NCBI GenBank assembly: GCA_012514505.1
Contig: JAAZAD010000016.1
Span: forward strand, 1 to 45,843
Origin: Rhodococcus sp. (in: high G+C Gram-positive bacteria)
Lineage (GTDB): Bacteria; Actinomycetota; Actinomycetes; Mycobacteriales; Mycobacteriaceae
Direction of reading: 5' to 3'
DNA length: 45,843 nt
The first letter of the stretch is position 1, and each line of letters opens with the position of its first letter. This document shows, piece by piece, positions 1 through 12,700 of this stretch. The notes beneath the pieces were generated by a model, which was not told where the DNA came from, did no database searches, and saw only the letters and a program-made list of their open reading frames with translations. The translations under genes were made by a program, and so were the position numbers.

Positions 1-718
1 ATGCTCGTCCCGGACGCAGATGCCACCGCATCGATACCCCGATGCAGCTCGGCGTCGATGTCAACGGAGACGATCTCGGTGCGCCGCTCCGCGACATCTG
101 ACGACGGCAGCTCGAGCCTGGCCGGAAGATCGGTCAATCTGCCACGCCAATAGTCGAGCTGACGCGCGTGCTCGCTGCCCGGATCGTTCGGATCACCGAG
201 CGACTCGTTCGACCACAAGACGTAGTCGGGGTACGTGACGGGAAGCGCGTCCCACGCCGGCTCGCCGCCCTCCACACGAGAGGCGTACGCGCCCAGCAGA
301 TCACCCAGCAGCGGTACGACAGACCACTCGTCCACCGCGATGTACTGCATCACCGCGAGCAGCACCTGCGTGCCATCGGAGCCGGAGACCAAGCACAGGC
401 GCAGCGGCGGCTGTTCACTCGGATTCGTCGTCCGCTGGGCGAGTTCGAAGACCCGACGGTGCAGGTCGCCGTCGCCCACGTCCTCGAGTTCGAGGACTGG
501 GCGTACCGCCTCCTGCGCCACCACGTGTCCATCGACCTCGACGTACACGGTCCGTAGTGGCTCGTGCCGGGACGAGACGTCGTCGAGCGCCTGCGCGAGC
601 GCCTCGGGATTCACCCGATCCGTCAGGGTGAGCGCGAGTGCGTGATCCGCCTGCACGTCGCCGCCTGAAGCCCGGTACCGATTCCAGTGCGTGCGTTGCG
701 GTCCGGACAACGGCAAGG
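1..718 (-). other. Partial fifth C domain of the NRPS, degenerate active site
   Basis: The segment after T4 starts with LPLSGPQRTHW and continues as a C domain to the edge (about residues 5160-5397, roughly half a domain). The HHxxxDG position reads QYIAVDEW with Gln5283 and Tyr5284, so both histidines are absent and Glu replaces Gly. It is either a terminal C domain (cyclising release) or the start of a fifth module; the missing sequence decides. A canonical condensation mechanism is unlikely. Confidence 0.72.
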
Positions 719-3700
719 TTTCCGGACGTGTGGCCGGAACCAGGGCAGGACGACCGCCGTCACCACCTGCGTCGACCAGATCGGCCAGACCGGCGACCGT
801 CGGCGAATCGAAGACGTCGCGAATTCCGATACTCACACCGAACTGCTCGCGAATACGGGCAACCAATCTCATGGATGCCATCGAGTGACCGCCGAGATCG
901 AAGAAGTCGTCGTGGATTCCGACGCCGGGAAGGTACAAAATCTCGGCGACAACCGCCGCAATCTCGACCTGAGTCTCGGTCTGAGGAGTGCCCTCGCCCA
1001 CCAGATCCGCCCAATTGGGCGCAGGCAGTGCCTTGCGATCGAGCTTGCCGTTGGGCGTGAGCGGCAACGCACCGTCGAGCACGATGACCATCGACGGAAC
1101 CATGTAGTCGGGCAACGAACCCGCAACGTGTTCGCGAATCTCGACCGGATCGAGGTCACCTGATGCGGCAGCATCTATGTCCCCTGATGCGGCAGCATCT
1201 ATGTCGACTGCTTCGGTTGCGGTCACGTAGCCGACGAGTCGGACCAGATCACCTTCGCGGTCGACCACTGCTGCCGACTGCTTCACCTTCGGGTGCGCTC
1301 CGAGTGCAGCGATGACCTCGCCGAGTTCGATGCGGAAACCGCGAACCTTGACCTGTTCGTCCACACGACCGAGGAAGTCGATGTTGCCATCGCGCCGCCA
1401 CCGTGCCCGGTCGCCGGTTCGATACATACGTGCGGTTCCGAACGGGTTCGCTACGAACCGGCTCACCGTCAGATCGGGTCGACCAAGGTAGCCGCGCGCC
1501 AGCCCGCGACCCGCGATGTACAACTCGCCGGCAATCCCGGGTGGGACCGGCGCGAGCCGGGCATCGAGAATGTAGACCTGCTCGTTGGGGTCGGGAATGC
1601 CGATGGGCACCACCGAGTTCCATACCGGCTCTGCCTGCCACAACGTGTTGTTGACGGTGACCTCGGTGAGGCCGTAGGCCGCCAGCAGGTTCAGCCTGCT
1701 GGCCCACTTGCCGATCAATTCCGGTGGCACCGTTTCGGTTCCGACCAGGACGGTGCACCCTTCCGGAACCAGGCAGCCGTGAGGAAGCGCCGCCATCAGC
1801 GACGGCGGAAGGATCGCGTGGCTGACCTGATGGTGCGCCATGAAGTCGGTGAGCTCCGGCCCGGCCACACGCGCCTCGTCCGGCACGATCACCAACCGCG
1901 AACCGGTGCACAGCGCCATCGCGAGCTCGAACACCGCGACGTCGAAACCAACGGACGCGAACTGCATCACCACCGAGCCGGCCGCGAGCCGCATACGTTC
2001 CTGCGCCGTGGCAACCAAGCTGGGAATACCGTCGTGGGTGAGTACGGCTCCCTTCGGCTTGCCCGTCGAACCGGACGTGTAGATCACGTACGCGGCATGG
2101 TCGAGGCCGTCTGGCTCCGGCGGAAAACTCTGCGCGGATTCACTGTTGCGTTCCGCCACCGTCGACGGGTCGTCGAGCAGTATTCGGACGAGCTCTGGAA
2201 CGTCGTCGATCCGTTGCGTTTCGGTCGTCGTGCTCAGCAGCACCTTGGCGGCCGAGTCCTCGAGCATGAACGAGATTCGCTCACGGGGGTGGCTCAGATC
2301 CAACGGCAGGTAGGCAGCGCCGAGCCGGAGAACGGCGAGTACGGCGGCCACGAACTCGGTCGAACGCGGAATCGCCAGCCCCACCACGTCTTCGGCGCGT
2401 ACACCCCGCCGGTACAGCAGACCCGCGATCCGCTCTGCCTGCTCCGACAGCTCGGCATAGGTCGACTCACCATTCGAGTCGACGACGGCGATCGCGTCCG
2501 GGGTAGCCAGGACGTTTCGGTGGAACGCCTGATGGAACGTCTCCTCCGGCACCTCGCAGTCGGTGTCGTTGAAGGTGTGCAGCACGAGATCGCGCTCACC
2601 GGCGAGGAACACGTCGACGTCGCCTACCCGGACCCGAGTGTCTGCAGCAACCGCATCGAGCAGATTCGCCTGCCTGGACGCGATGGTTTCGGCCGTGGTC
2701 CGGTCGAACAGGTCGGCGCTGTACTCGAGGCGCAGTTCCACTCTGCCCGGACCGTTCTCGTCGGCCAGGTACTCGGTGTAGTTGAACACCAGATCGAACT
2801 TGGCGGTGTGCTCGTCCACCGAGAGCGGGGTGAACCCACGGCCGCCGGCGCTCTCGTCCTGGCGGCTGTGATAGCCGACCATCACCTGGAACAGCGGATT
2901 CCGCGCCGCGGTACGCGACGGATTCAGTTTCTCGACCACGGACTCGAACGGGATGTCCGCATTCGAGAACGCGGCAAGGTCGACGTCACGCACCCGATCC
3001 AGCAACTGCGCGAACGTCGGGTCGCCCGACACGTCGGTTCTCAGCACGACCGTGTTGACGAAGAAGCCGACCAACTCGTCCAGACCGGGTTCGCTTCGTC
3101 CCGCCACGGGTGCCCCCAACGGCAGGTCGTCGCCTGCACCGAGGCGATGCAGCAGGGCTGCCGACGCCGCGTGCAGGACCATGAACATGCTGGTGCCCGA
3201 GCTGCGGGCGATCTCGCGCAACGACTCGGTGGTGTCGTCGCCGAGCACAACGTGCACGGCGCCGCCCGAATAGGTGGGCCGCGGCGGCCTGGTGCGGTCC
3301 GTGGGCAGCGGCAACTCGTCCGGAATCCCGCGCAGAGCCGAAGCCCAGTAGTCGAGCTGCTTGCCGGCAACGCTGGCCGCAGTATTCGGGTCGCCCAGAA
3401 GTTCCTGCTGCCACAGCGTGTAGTCGGCGTACTGCACCGCCAACGGACTCCAGTTCGGCGCCGTCCCCGCAGCGCGCGCGGCGTAAGCCGTCATGAGGTC
3501 GTGCGTGAACGGCCGGTCCGACCACTCGTCTGTCGCGATGTGATGCAGCACGATCGCGAGCACCTGCTCACCGCCGTGCAGCTGCACGATCGTGGCACGG
3601 ACCGGAATCTCGTTCTCGAGATCGAACGGGCGGCCCACTGCCCCGCGCAACACTTCCGCGAGTCCGGTGTCGTCGGTCGTGACGACATTGATGGGCGGTG

Positions 3701-6700
3701 CGGCGTTGTCGAGAATGGTCTGAACAGGTGTGCCGCCTCGCACGGTGAACACCGTGCGCAGCGACTCGTGGCGATCCACGACATCCCCCAGAGCCTGAGC
3801 GAACAACGACGGATCGAGCGCGTAGTCCAACCGGAAGACGATCGGGAAGTTGTAGGCAGCCGAGCGGCCCTCCATCTCCTGGATCAACCACAGTCGTTGC
3901 TGCGCAGGCGACAACGGCAGGTAGTCCGGTCGCGAACCGGCGGTGAGGGCCGGTCTCGTGGATGCCGTGCGGCTGTCGATGCGCGCTGCCAGTTCACGGA
4001 CCGTCGGGGCCTCGAACAGATCCCGCATCACGAGTTCGGCAGACAGCGCAGCCCGGGCCCGGCTGATGAGACGGGTCGCGAGCAACGAGTGCCCACCCAG
4101 ATCGAAGAAGTTCTCGGTGACACCCGGGACGGGGATATCGAGGGTGGTCGAGAACAATTCGGCCAGGGCTTTTTCGGTCGCGTTCTCGGCGCGGGCCTGC
4201 TCACCCGAACCATTCCCGAGGACCGACGACGCCGGAGGCAACGCCTTGACGTCGAGCTTGCCGTTCACGGTCATGGGCAGTGAATCGATCTCGATGATCG
4301 CCGCGGGGACCATGTAGTCCGGCAACAGCCCCCGCAACGCCTGTGAGTGGTTGGCGAGTCCAGAGACTCGCGAACCGCGCACAGGCACGGTGTATGCCAC
4401 AAGTCTGTCGAAACCACCCGGCCCCTTGTCCGCGACCACAGCGGCCTGCCGAACGTCGTCCAACGATTCCAGCACGGACGCCACCTCGCCCAGTTCGATG
4501 CGGTGACCGCGAATCTTGACCTGGTCGTCGGTACGGCCGAGGAAGTCGAGATTGCCGTCCACTCCCCGGCGCACGAGGTCGCCCGTCCGGTACATACGTG
4601 TGGACGGTGCGAACGGGTCGGCGACGAACCGCTCGGAAGTGAGCGCGAACCGGTTCAGGTAGCCACGGGCAAGGCCGATACCGGAGATGTACAACTCACC
4701 CGGAACGCCGTCGGGAACGGGCCGCAACCACGAATCCAACACGTACGCCTGGGTGTTCCAGATCGGTTTACCGACGGTGGGAGTTGCACTGTCGTCCGTG
4801 CCGGCACCAAGGGTGTTGATCGTGTATTCAGTGGGACCGTAGAGGTTGTAGCCACACGTTCCGTCCGTGTCGCGCAGGCTGTTCCACACGCGGTCGGACA
4901 CCGCCTCACCACCGAGCAATACGAGTGGCGGACGATGACGTCCGTTCCCCTCGTCGAGCAGTCCCTCTTCGATGAGGTGCTGCGCGTAGGTGGGCGTCAC
5001 GTTCACCACGTCCACGGCGTGCTCGTCGCAGTACGCCACCAAGGCCTCTGCATCGCGACGCAGATTCTCGTCGCAGATGTGCACCTCGTGGCCCTCCACG
5101 AGCCACAACAGCTCTTCCCACGACATGTCGAAGGCGAACGACACCGTGTGCGCGATCCGAAGTCGGCGACCGCCCGTCGAACGGATCACCGGCTCGAAAA
5201 TCGCCTCACGGTGATTGAACTGCATGTTCGTGAGCCCGTGGTACGCCGTCACAACGCCCTTGGGCTTGCCAGTGGAACCGGACGTGTAGATGACGTAGGC
5301 CGGGTGTTCCAATCGCCGCGGCGTACCCGGGGCGAACGCCCCCAGTTCGTCCGGCGACAACGTAGCGGCGGGCAGTGACCGCCAGTCCTCCGTGTCGAGC
5401 AGAACAGCATCAACCGGCGCCGCCGCGAGCGTGCTCGCCACCTCCGAAGTCGTGAGGAGAACGACGGGGCGAGCATCCTCGATCATCCCGACGAGGCGTT
5501 CCTCCGGATGGTCGAGTTCGAGTGGCAGGTAGGCCGATCCGGTACGCAGCACCGCGAACAGCGCCACCACCATCTCGATGGTGCGCGGCAGCCCGAGTGC
5601 GACGATCTTCTCGGGTCCCGCGCCGCGCTCCAGCAGAAGCCGCGCCAGCCGGTTGATGTCACCGTCCAGTTCCGCGTAGGTCATCGACCGTTCCCCGAAG
5701 ACCAGTGCGGTCTCGTCGGGCTGCAGCAGGGCGGCATCGCCGAACAGGTCCGCGATCGTGCTCTCCGGCAGAGCGTTGTCGGTGTCCTCGACCTCCGGCA
5801 GAGCCGGTACATACGCGCGCGAGACCAATCCCTCGACGGACTGCGACCATTCCTCGAGCAATCCGAGGAAGTGTTCGAGCATGGCCTCTACTCGGTCGGC
5901 GTCGATCGACTCGGGATGGAACTCGAACTTCACCTTCACAGACGCACCGGGCGTGACGACGACCGTCAGTGGGTAATGCGTGTGGTCGATGCTGTCGCCG
6001 CCGCTGATGTCGTGTGCAGCGTTGAGCGCCGACACCTGGTTCTCGTCCACGAAGTTCTGGAGAACGTACAGGACGTCGAACAACTGGCGGTGCGGCGAGC
6101 TGCGCTGGATGGACGCCAAACCGAGATAGTCGTACTGGCCCAACGAGAGTCGGTCCGTCTGGGTGCGGCGCATCAGGTCGGCGACGGTTTCGTCGGCACG
6201 CAGCGTCATGCGCACCGGCACGGTGTTGAGGAACATGCCGGCCACCGCGTCGATGCCCGGAACCTCCGGCGGACGTCCCGCCACGGTCGTGCCGAACACC
6301 AGATCCTTGCGTCCGGTGGCGGTCGCGATCGTCACCGCGAGTGCAGAGTTGAGCACTGCGTTGAACGTGACGCCGGCGCCTCGTGCAACGGTCCGCAGCT
6401 TCTCGCTGAGGTCCTCGGACAGCACCCGGTCACGGCGCTGCGGCAGCTGCGGCTCGCCCCTCACGGGATTGGCCAGCAACGTCGGCTCGTCGAGACCGCT
6501 CAACGCTTCGGACCATGCCGCCTCGGCGGCGTCCTGATCACGGGAGGCCAGCCAGTGCAGGTAGTCCTCGAACGTGCCTTCGGGTTCGGCGTAACCGGTG
6601 TCGTCGCCACCCGACTCGTACAAGCCGAGCAACGCACTGACGACGAGGCCGTTAGACCAGCCGTCCCACAGCAAGAACTGACGGTTGACCACGAGACGGT

Positions 6701-9700
6701 CGTGGTGGTCGGTCAGGCGCAGCAGCATCGCCCGCCACAACGGCGGCGCAGTGAGGTCGAACGGGGTGGCGCGGTCCAGTGCGCCCAACTCGGCGGCTCG
6801 GGCCTCTCGCTCATCCTCGTCGAGGTGCCGGAGGTCGTGCTCGACGACCGGCACGTCGAGACCGGCACCGATGAACTGCACAGGCTCCGGCAGCCCGGAG
6901 GACACGAACCCGGCGCGCAGCATGGGGTTTCGGCGCTGCAGCGTCCGCAGTGCGGCGTGCAACCGGTCGACGTCGAGACGGTGACCGAAGTCCAGCGAGA
7001 ATTGTGCCGTGTAGATGTCCGCACCGTCGTCCAGGGTGGCCTGGAAGTACAGGCCTTCCTGCAGCGGTGACAGCGGCAGCACCGTGTCGACGCCTGCGGG
7101 GCTGTCGTTGACGATCCGGTCGATGTCTGTCTGGCTGAGGGCGGTCAGCGGAACGTCGGACGGCGTCAGCATCGACGGCCCAACATGGCTGCCTGCGGCG
7201 GCCGCCAGTTCGCGCAGAGCCGTGATCCAGCCCTCGCCGAGGGCGTCGACATCCGCGGCGGTGAGGTCGGCATCGGACCATGCGAACACCGCTCGCATCT
7301 CGGGCCCGTCCCCGCCGTCTTCACACACCGCGTTGATCACCAGTCGGTACGGCCCGCCGAGATCCACATCGGGGTCCGTCGACAATGCATCCGACTCGGG
7401 GGCTGGCGTCCACGGGCCGTCGCCCACGGCCGGCATTCTGCCCAGGTAGTTGAACAGCACCTGAGACTCCGAGCCGTTGCTCAGAGCCCCTGTGGTGCGC
7501 GCATTGAGGTACCGGAGCATGCCGTAGCCGATGCCGCCGTCAGGTGCGCCGCGCAGGCGTTCCTTGACGTTCTTCAGGACATCCACGGCCTCGTCACCGT
7601 CCGTGAGGCGAACGGGCGCAACGCTCGTGAACCAGCCGACGGTGCGCGACAGGTCGACACCCGCGGCGAGTTCCTCGCGGCCGTGGCGCTCGAGATCGAC
7701 GAGCAGATCGCCCCGACGCCTCTTCGACGTGAACCACTCGGTGACCGAGAGTCGCAGTGCTGCGAGCAGAACGTCGGTGACGTCCGCGTTCACCATCGCC
7801 GGCACTGCCGTGAGGACAGCAGCCGTGGTCGCCGCGTCCACCGTGAAGGTGCGGCGGGCACCACTGCCCACGACCGCGTGCCCGGACGCTGCCGGAACCA
7901 GTTCGGCGCCAGGCGCGGTGACCGCTGTCCACCGTTCGAGCTCCGCGATACGGGCGGATTCCTGGGCTTGGAGCGTGACGATGCGTGAGTAGGCCCGCAA
8001 GGGTGTCACCACCGGGTCCAAGGCCGGTGTCTCACCGTTCGCAGTCGCGACAGCCGCCATGGCCAGGTCCTCGAGCAGCACTTGCCACGAGACACCATCG
8101 ACCACCAGATGATGCGCGACCAGCAGAAGCCGCCCCTGCTCCCCTGCTCCGGCGTCGAACCACACTGCGGACAGCATGATTCCGGCGTCCGGGTCGAGGC
8201 GCTCGGTTGCCGCTTCCGATTCGGTGGCAACCAGGTCGCGCAGCGCCTGCTCGTCCAGGCCGCCGGTCTCGACCCGTCGCACCGGCACGGAGGCCTGCTC
8301 GGCGATCTCGAGAGACCACACGCCGTGTGCATGACGAGTCAGACGCTGACGCAATCCATCGTGGTGCGCGACCACGGCATCGACGGTCGCCGAGATTGTC
8401 TCGTGCGTCATCGCGGGGGTGCGCACCAGAACGGACTGATTGAAGCGATCCTTGCCGCCACTCCACTCGGACAGACGATGAACCACCGGAAGCGGTAGCA
8501 ACTCTCCCACCCCGGACTCGACCGGAACGGCGATCGTCTCGGCCGGAACGTCGCCCACCAGCCGGGCGAGCGCTTCGGGCGTGCGCTGTTCGAAGATCTG
8601 CCTCGGGGTGATCGTGATGCCGTCGCGCCGTGCGAGATTGACCAACCGAATGGCGAGAATGCTGTCGCCGCCCAATGCGAAGAAGTCGTCTGCGGTGCTC
8701 ACGGAGTCCAGGCCGAGAATCTCCGCGTAGTGGCGGGCGAGAGCCGCGCCCGCACCGTCGACCGTGGTGGCGACCGTCTGCCTGTCGGCGCTTCTGGGCA
8801 GTTCCGGCGCCGGAAGTGCCTTGCGATCCAGTTTGCCGCTGGGACTCAGCGGCAGCTCCTCCATCGTCACGAATGCAGTAGGCACCATGAATTCAGGCAA
8901 CGCTGCGCCGAGGCGTGCCCGGACATCGTCGAAGTTCGGAGTGCCGACCACGTAGCCGACGAGCTGCTGATGGCCCGGACGGTCGGACCGTACGAGCGCG
9001 GCCGCCTGCAACACTCCGGGGCACTGTGCGAGCTGTGCCTCGATCTCACCGAGCTCGATGCGGAAGCCCCGCAACTTGACCTGGAAGTCGGAGCGCCCCA
9101 GGTATTCGAGAACATCGTCGTCGTTCCAGCGGGCCAGGTCGCCGGTTCGGTACATGCGGGCACCGGCGGGCCCGAACGGGTCGGCGACGAAGCGGTCGCT
9201 CGTCACCGCTGGGCGACCGAGGTAGCCGCGTGCCAGCTGCGGTCCAGCCAGATACAGCTCACCCGGCGAACCCTGTGGAACCGGCTGCAGGTACCTGTCC
9301 AGTACGTACAGACCCGTCCGGTACGCGGCCGAACCGATCGGGACGGACGGTGCGGTGGCGTCAATATGCTGCACCGAAGCGTGCCGGGTGACCTCCACGG
9401 AGGCCTCGGTGGGGCCGTACATGTTGTCGACTCGGACGTCCGGAAGCAGCTCGGCCACACGGCGTGCCACGTGCACCGGCAGTGCCTCACCACTGCAGTT
9501 GATCACCCGCAGACTGGTGCACTGCTCGGCCGTGGGCTCGGTCAGGAAGGCTTCGAGCATCGACGGCACGAAGTGTGTGCGCGTCACCGATTCCGAACGG
9601 ATGAGCCCGGACAGGTACTCGGGGTCCTTGTGGCCATCGGGCTTCGCGACGACCAGCGCCGCTCCCGCCGTGAACGGCCCGAAGAACTCCGGTACGGACA

Positions 9701-12700
9701 CGTCGAAGCTGGACGGCGTCTTCTGCAACACCCGATCGGACGTGCCCAGCGGGCTCACCGACTGGCCCCAGACGAGCCGATTCACGACACCCTGGTGCGG
9801 GACCACGACGCCCTTGGGCCGACCGGTCGATCCCGACGTGTAGATGACGTACACCGGGTGGTCCGGACGAAGGTCGACGTCCACGGGGTCTGCCGAATAG
9901 TCCTGCAGTGCCGTCCGATCGACGTGGATTGTCGGGGTGTCGGTTGCCGGCAACCGCACCGAGGCATCGGTCAGCACACAGACCGGTGCCGCGTCGCCGA
10001 GCATGTACGCAAGGCGGTCGGCGGGATATCCGGTGTCCAACGGCAGGTATGCGCCACCGGCTTTGACCACAGCGAGAATAGCCACGATCAGCGAGGTAGA
10101 ACGAGGCAACGCGATAGCGACGATCGACTCGGGCGTCACACCGCGCTCGATCAGCAGGTGCGCCAGCCTGTTCGAGTCACGATGCAGCTGTGCGTAGTCG
10201 AGTCGTTCACCCTCGAACAGAACGGCGAGCTCGTTCGGTGTCCGGAGCGCCTGCTCCTCGAGCAGCGCCTTCACTGTTGTGGCAGGTACCTCGTCTGCTC
10301 CGGCCGCACCGTGCGTGAGCCGTGCCAACCGGACCTCCGCCACGGTCCGGTCCATATCCTCCGCCACTGCGGTGAGATACGCGATCAGTCCGTTGGCAAC
10401 ACGGTGTGCCGTTTCCGAATCGACCCGCGTCACGTCGTACTTGAGATCGAACGTGAGCGAATCACCCGGCACCACGATCAGCGTCAGCGGGTACGCCGGG
10501 TTCTCGTCGAAGTCGATACCGGTGACGTGCACGGTGCCGGTCGGGTCGGCGATGCCACCGTCTCCGATCGGGTAGTTCTCGAAGACCACCAGGGTTTCGA
10601 ACAGGTCCTTCAACCCGGCCACGCGGCGCAACTCGGGCAGACCCAGGTACTGATGCTCGAGCAGCAGCGACTGTTCGTCCTGCCACCGGGCCAGCACATC
10701 GGAAACCTTTTCCGTTGCCGCGAATCGGATTCGGGCCGGCACGGTGTTGATGAAAAGACCGACCATGCCCTCGATGCCGGGAAGATCGCCACCGCGACCC
10801 GACACCGTCGACCCGAAGACCACGTCGTCGGCACCCGTCATGCGGCCCAGCAGCAGACCCCAGACGCCGTGCACGAGGGTGCTCAGCGTCAGTCCGCGAG
10901 TGCGTGCTGCGGCAGTGAGCGCAGCCGTGTCCTCACGAAGCAGCTCCACTCGCACTTCACCGTCCGCTTCCGGATCGGGCGAACCACTCGGCAGTTCGAT
11001 CGGGTCACCGGCGTCGGCCACCGCGGTCCGCCAGGCTTCGTGGGACGCCTCACGATCGCGAGAAGCAAGCCACGACAGGTACGAGCCGTACGGGGTGGCA
11101 GGTGGCAGCGGTGATTGCCCCTCCGCCACGCCGTAGTGCGCCATCAACTCACGCAGCATCACGGGAACCGACCAGCCGTCGGCAACGATGTGATGGATGG
11201 ACTGCAGTAGAACGTATTTCGACTCGTCCACTCGCGCCAACGTGTAGCGAAGCAAGGGCGGCCGACCGAAATCGAATCCGCGCTCACGCTCGGCGTGTAG
11301 TACCTGCCGAATGTCGGCATCGATGTCCGCGACCCCACGGAAGTCGACGGTGTCGAGTGGGACGCTCACCTCGTCGTGCACAACCTGCACCACGGTTCCG
11401 TCGGCAAGTTCCTGCATGCCGGTCCGAAGCGCTGCATGCCTGTCCACGACGGCCTGCAGCCCGCGGTGCAATGCGGTCGCATCCACTGGTCCCGTCAGTT
11501 CGACGACCTGCTGCACCACGTAAGGATCGGTCCCGGCCTTGTCGAAGACCGACTGGAAGTAGATCCCCTCCTGCAGCGGGGTCAGCGGAAGCACATCGAC
11601 GACGTTGGAATCGATCGATGCCGAATCGAAGGATTCGAGGTCCGACTGAGTGACGGGTACCAGCGGGAAATCCGACGGCGTCGCGCCGCCGAACTCGACA
11701 GTCTTCGCCAATGTGGTGAGGGCAGCGGTCCATTCGCGCGCGAATGCCTCGATCTCGGCTCGTTCGAGAACACCGGGAGCCCAAGTGAGAGTGGTTCGCA
11801 GCGTCGCGCCGCCGGAGCCCTCGAGAGCGATCACATCGAGTGTCATGGCGTGCCCGAGCGGCATGCTCGGATCGCCTGCGCCACTCATGTCCACCGGAAG
11901 CCAGTCCGTCTCATCGCTGCGGGCAACGCGACCGAGATAGTTGAACAGCACCTGTGGCGCCACCGCGAGGTCGTCGCGACCAGCCAGGTAGCGCAGTGCG
12001 CCGTAACCGAATCCGGCGTTGGGAATGCGACGCAGTTGCTCCTTCACCCGCTTGACCGCACCACCGAAATCGCTCGGCGACGTGAGCTCGCCGGACCCGG
12101 CATCCAGCGCCACCGGGAACACCGTGGTGAACCAACCCACCGTTCGCGACAAGTCGATACCCGGGGCACCGGGTGCTCGGCCCAGCTCTTCTTCTCGGCC
12201 GTGCCCTTCCAGGTCGACGAGCAGCGGTCCGTCGGCGCCACGCCACCGCCGCATCGCGCCTGCGAGTGCGGTCAGCAAGATGTCGTTGACGCGCCCGTGA
12301 AAAGCTGCCGGTACCGATGAGAGAAGTGGCGCGCTGACGTCGGCGGGAAGCGTCAGTTCGAGGGATTCTGCTGTGGATACCGTGTCCACCGTCGGCTGCA
12401 GTTCGCGCGAGCCGAGTTGCACGGGCGGCGCGGCGGACACCTCCTGCCAGTACGGCAGTTCGTCGTCGAACGCTCCGGCGGCGACCTGCTCGTTCACGAG
12501 TTCGGTCCACCGGCGCAAAGACGTTCCGACGGGCGCAAGTTCCGGTTCGGCACCTGCCATCGCGGCGAGACCCGCGCGTGCCACGTCCTCGACGATCACT
12601 CGCCACGACACACCATCCACCACCAGGTGGTGACCGACGACGAGCAACCGCCCGGGCTGCCCGTCCACGCGAATCAGGACGGCCTGCACCATCGCCCCGT

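Noticed and set aside
1293-4283. A 996-codon plus-strand open frame, and similar long frames at 8730-11114 and 13530-16172
   Set aside because: They are antisense to the NRPS, whose frame shows all expected motifs. Arg/His/Val-rich composition without domain motifs is typical of the mirror frame in high-GC DNA.
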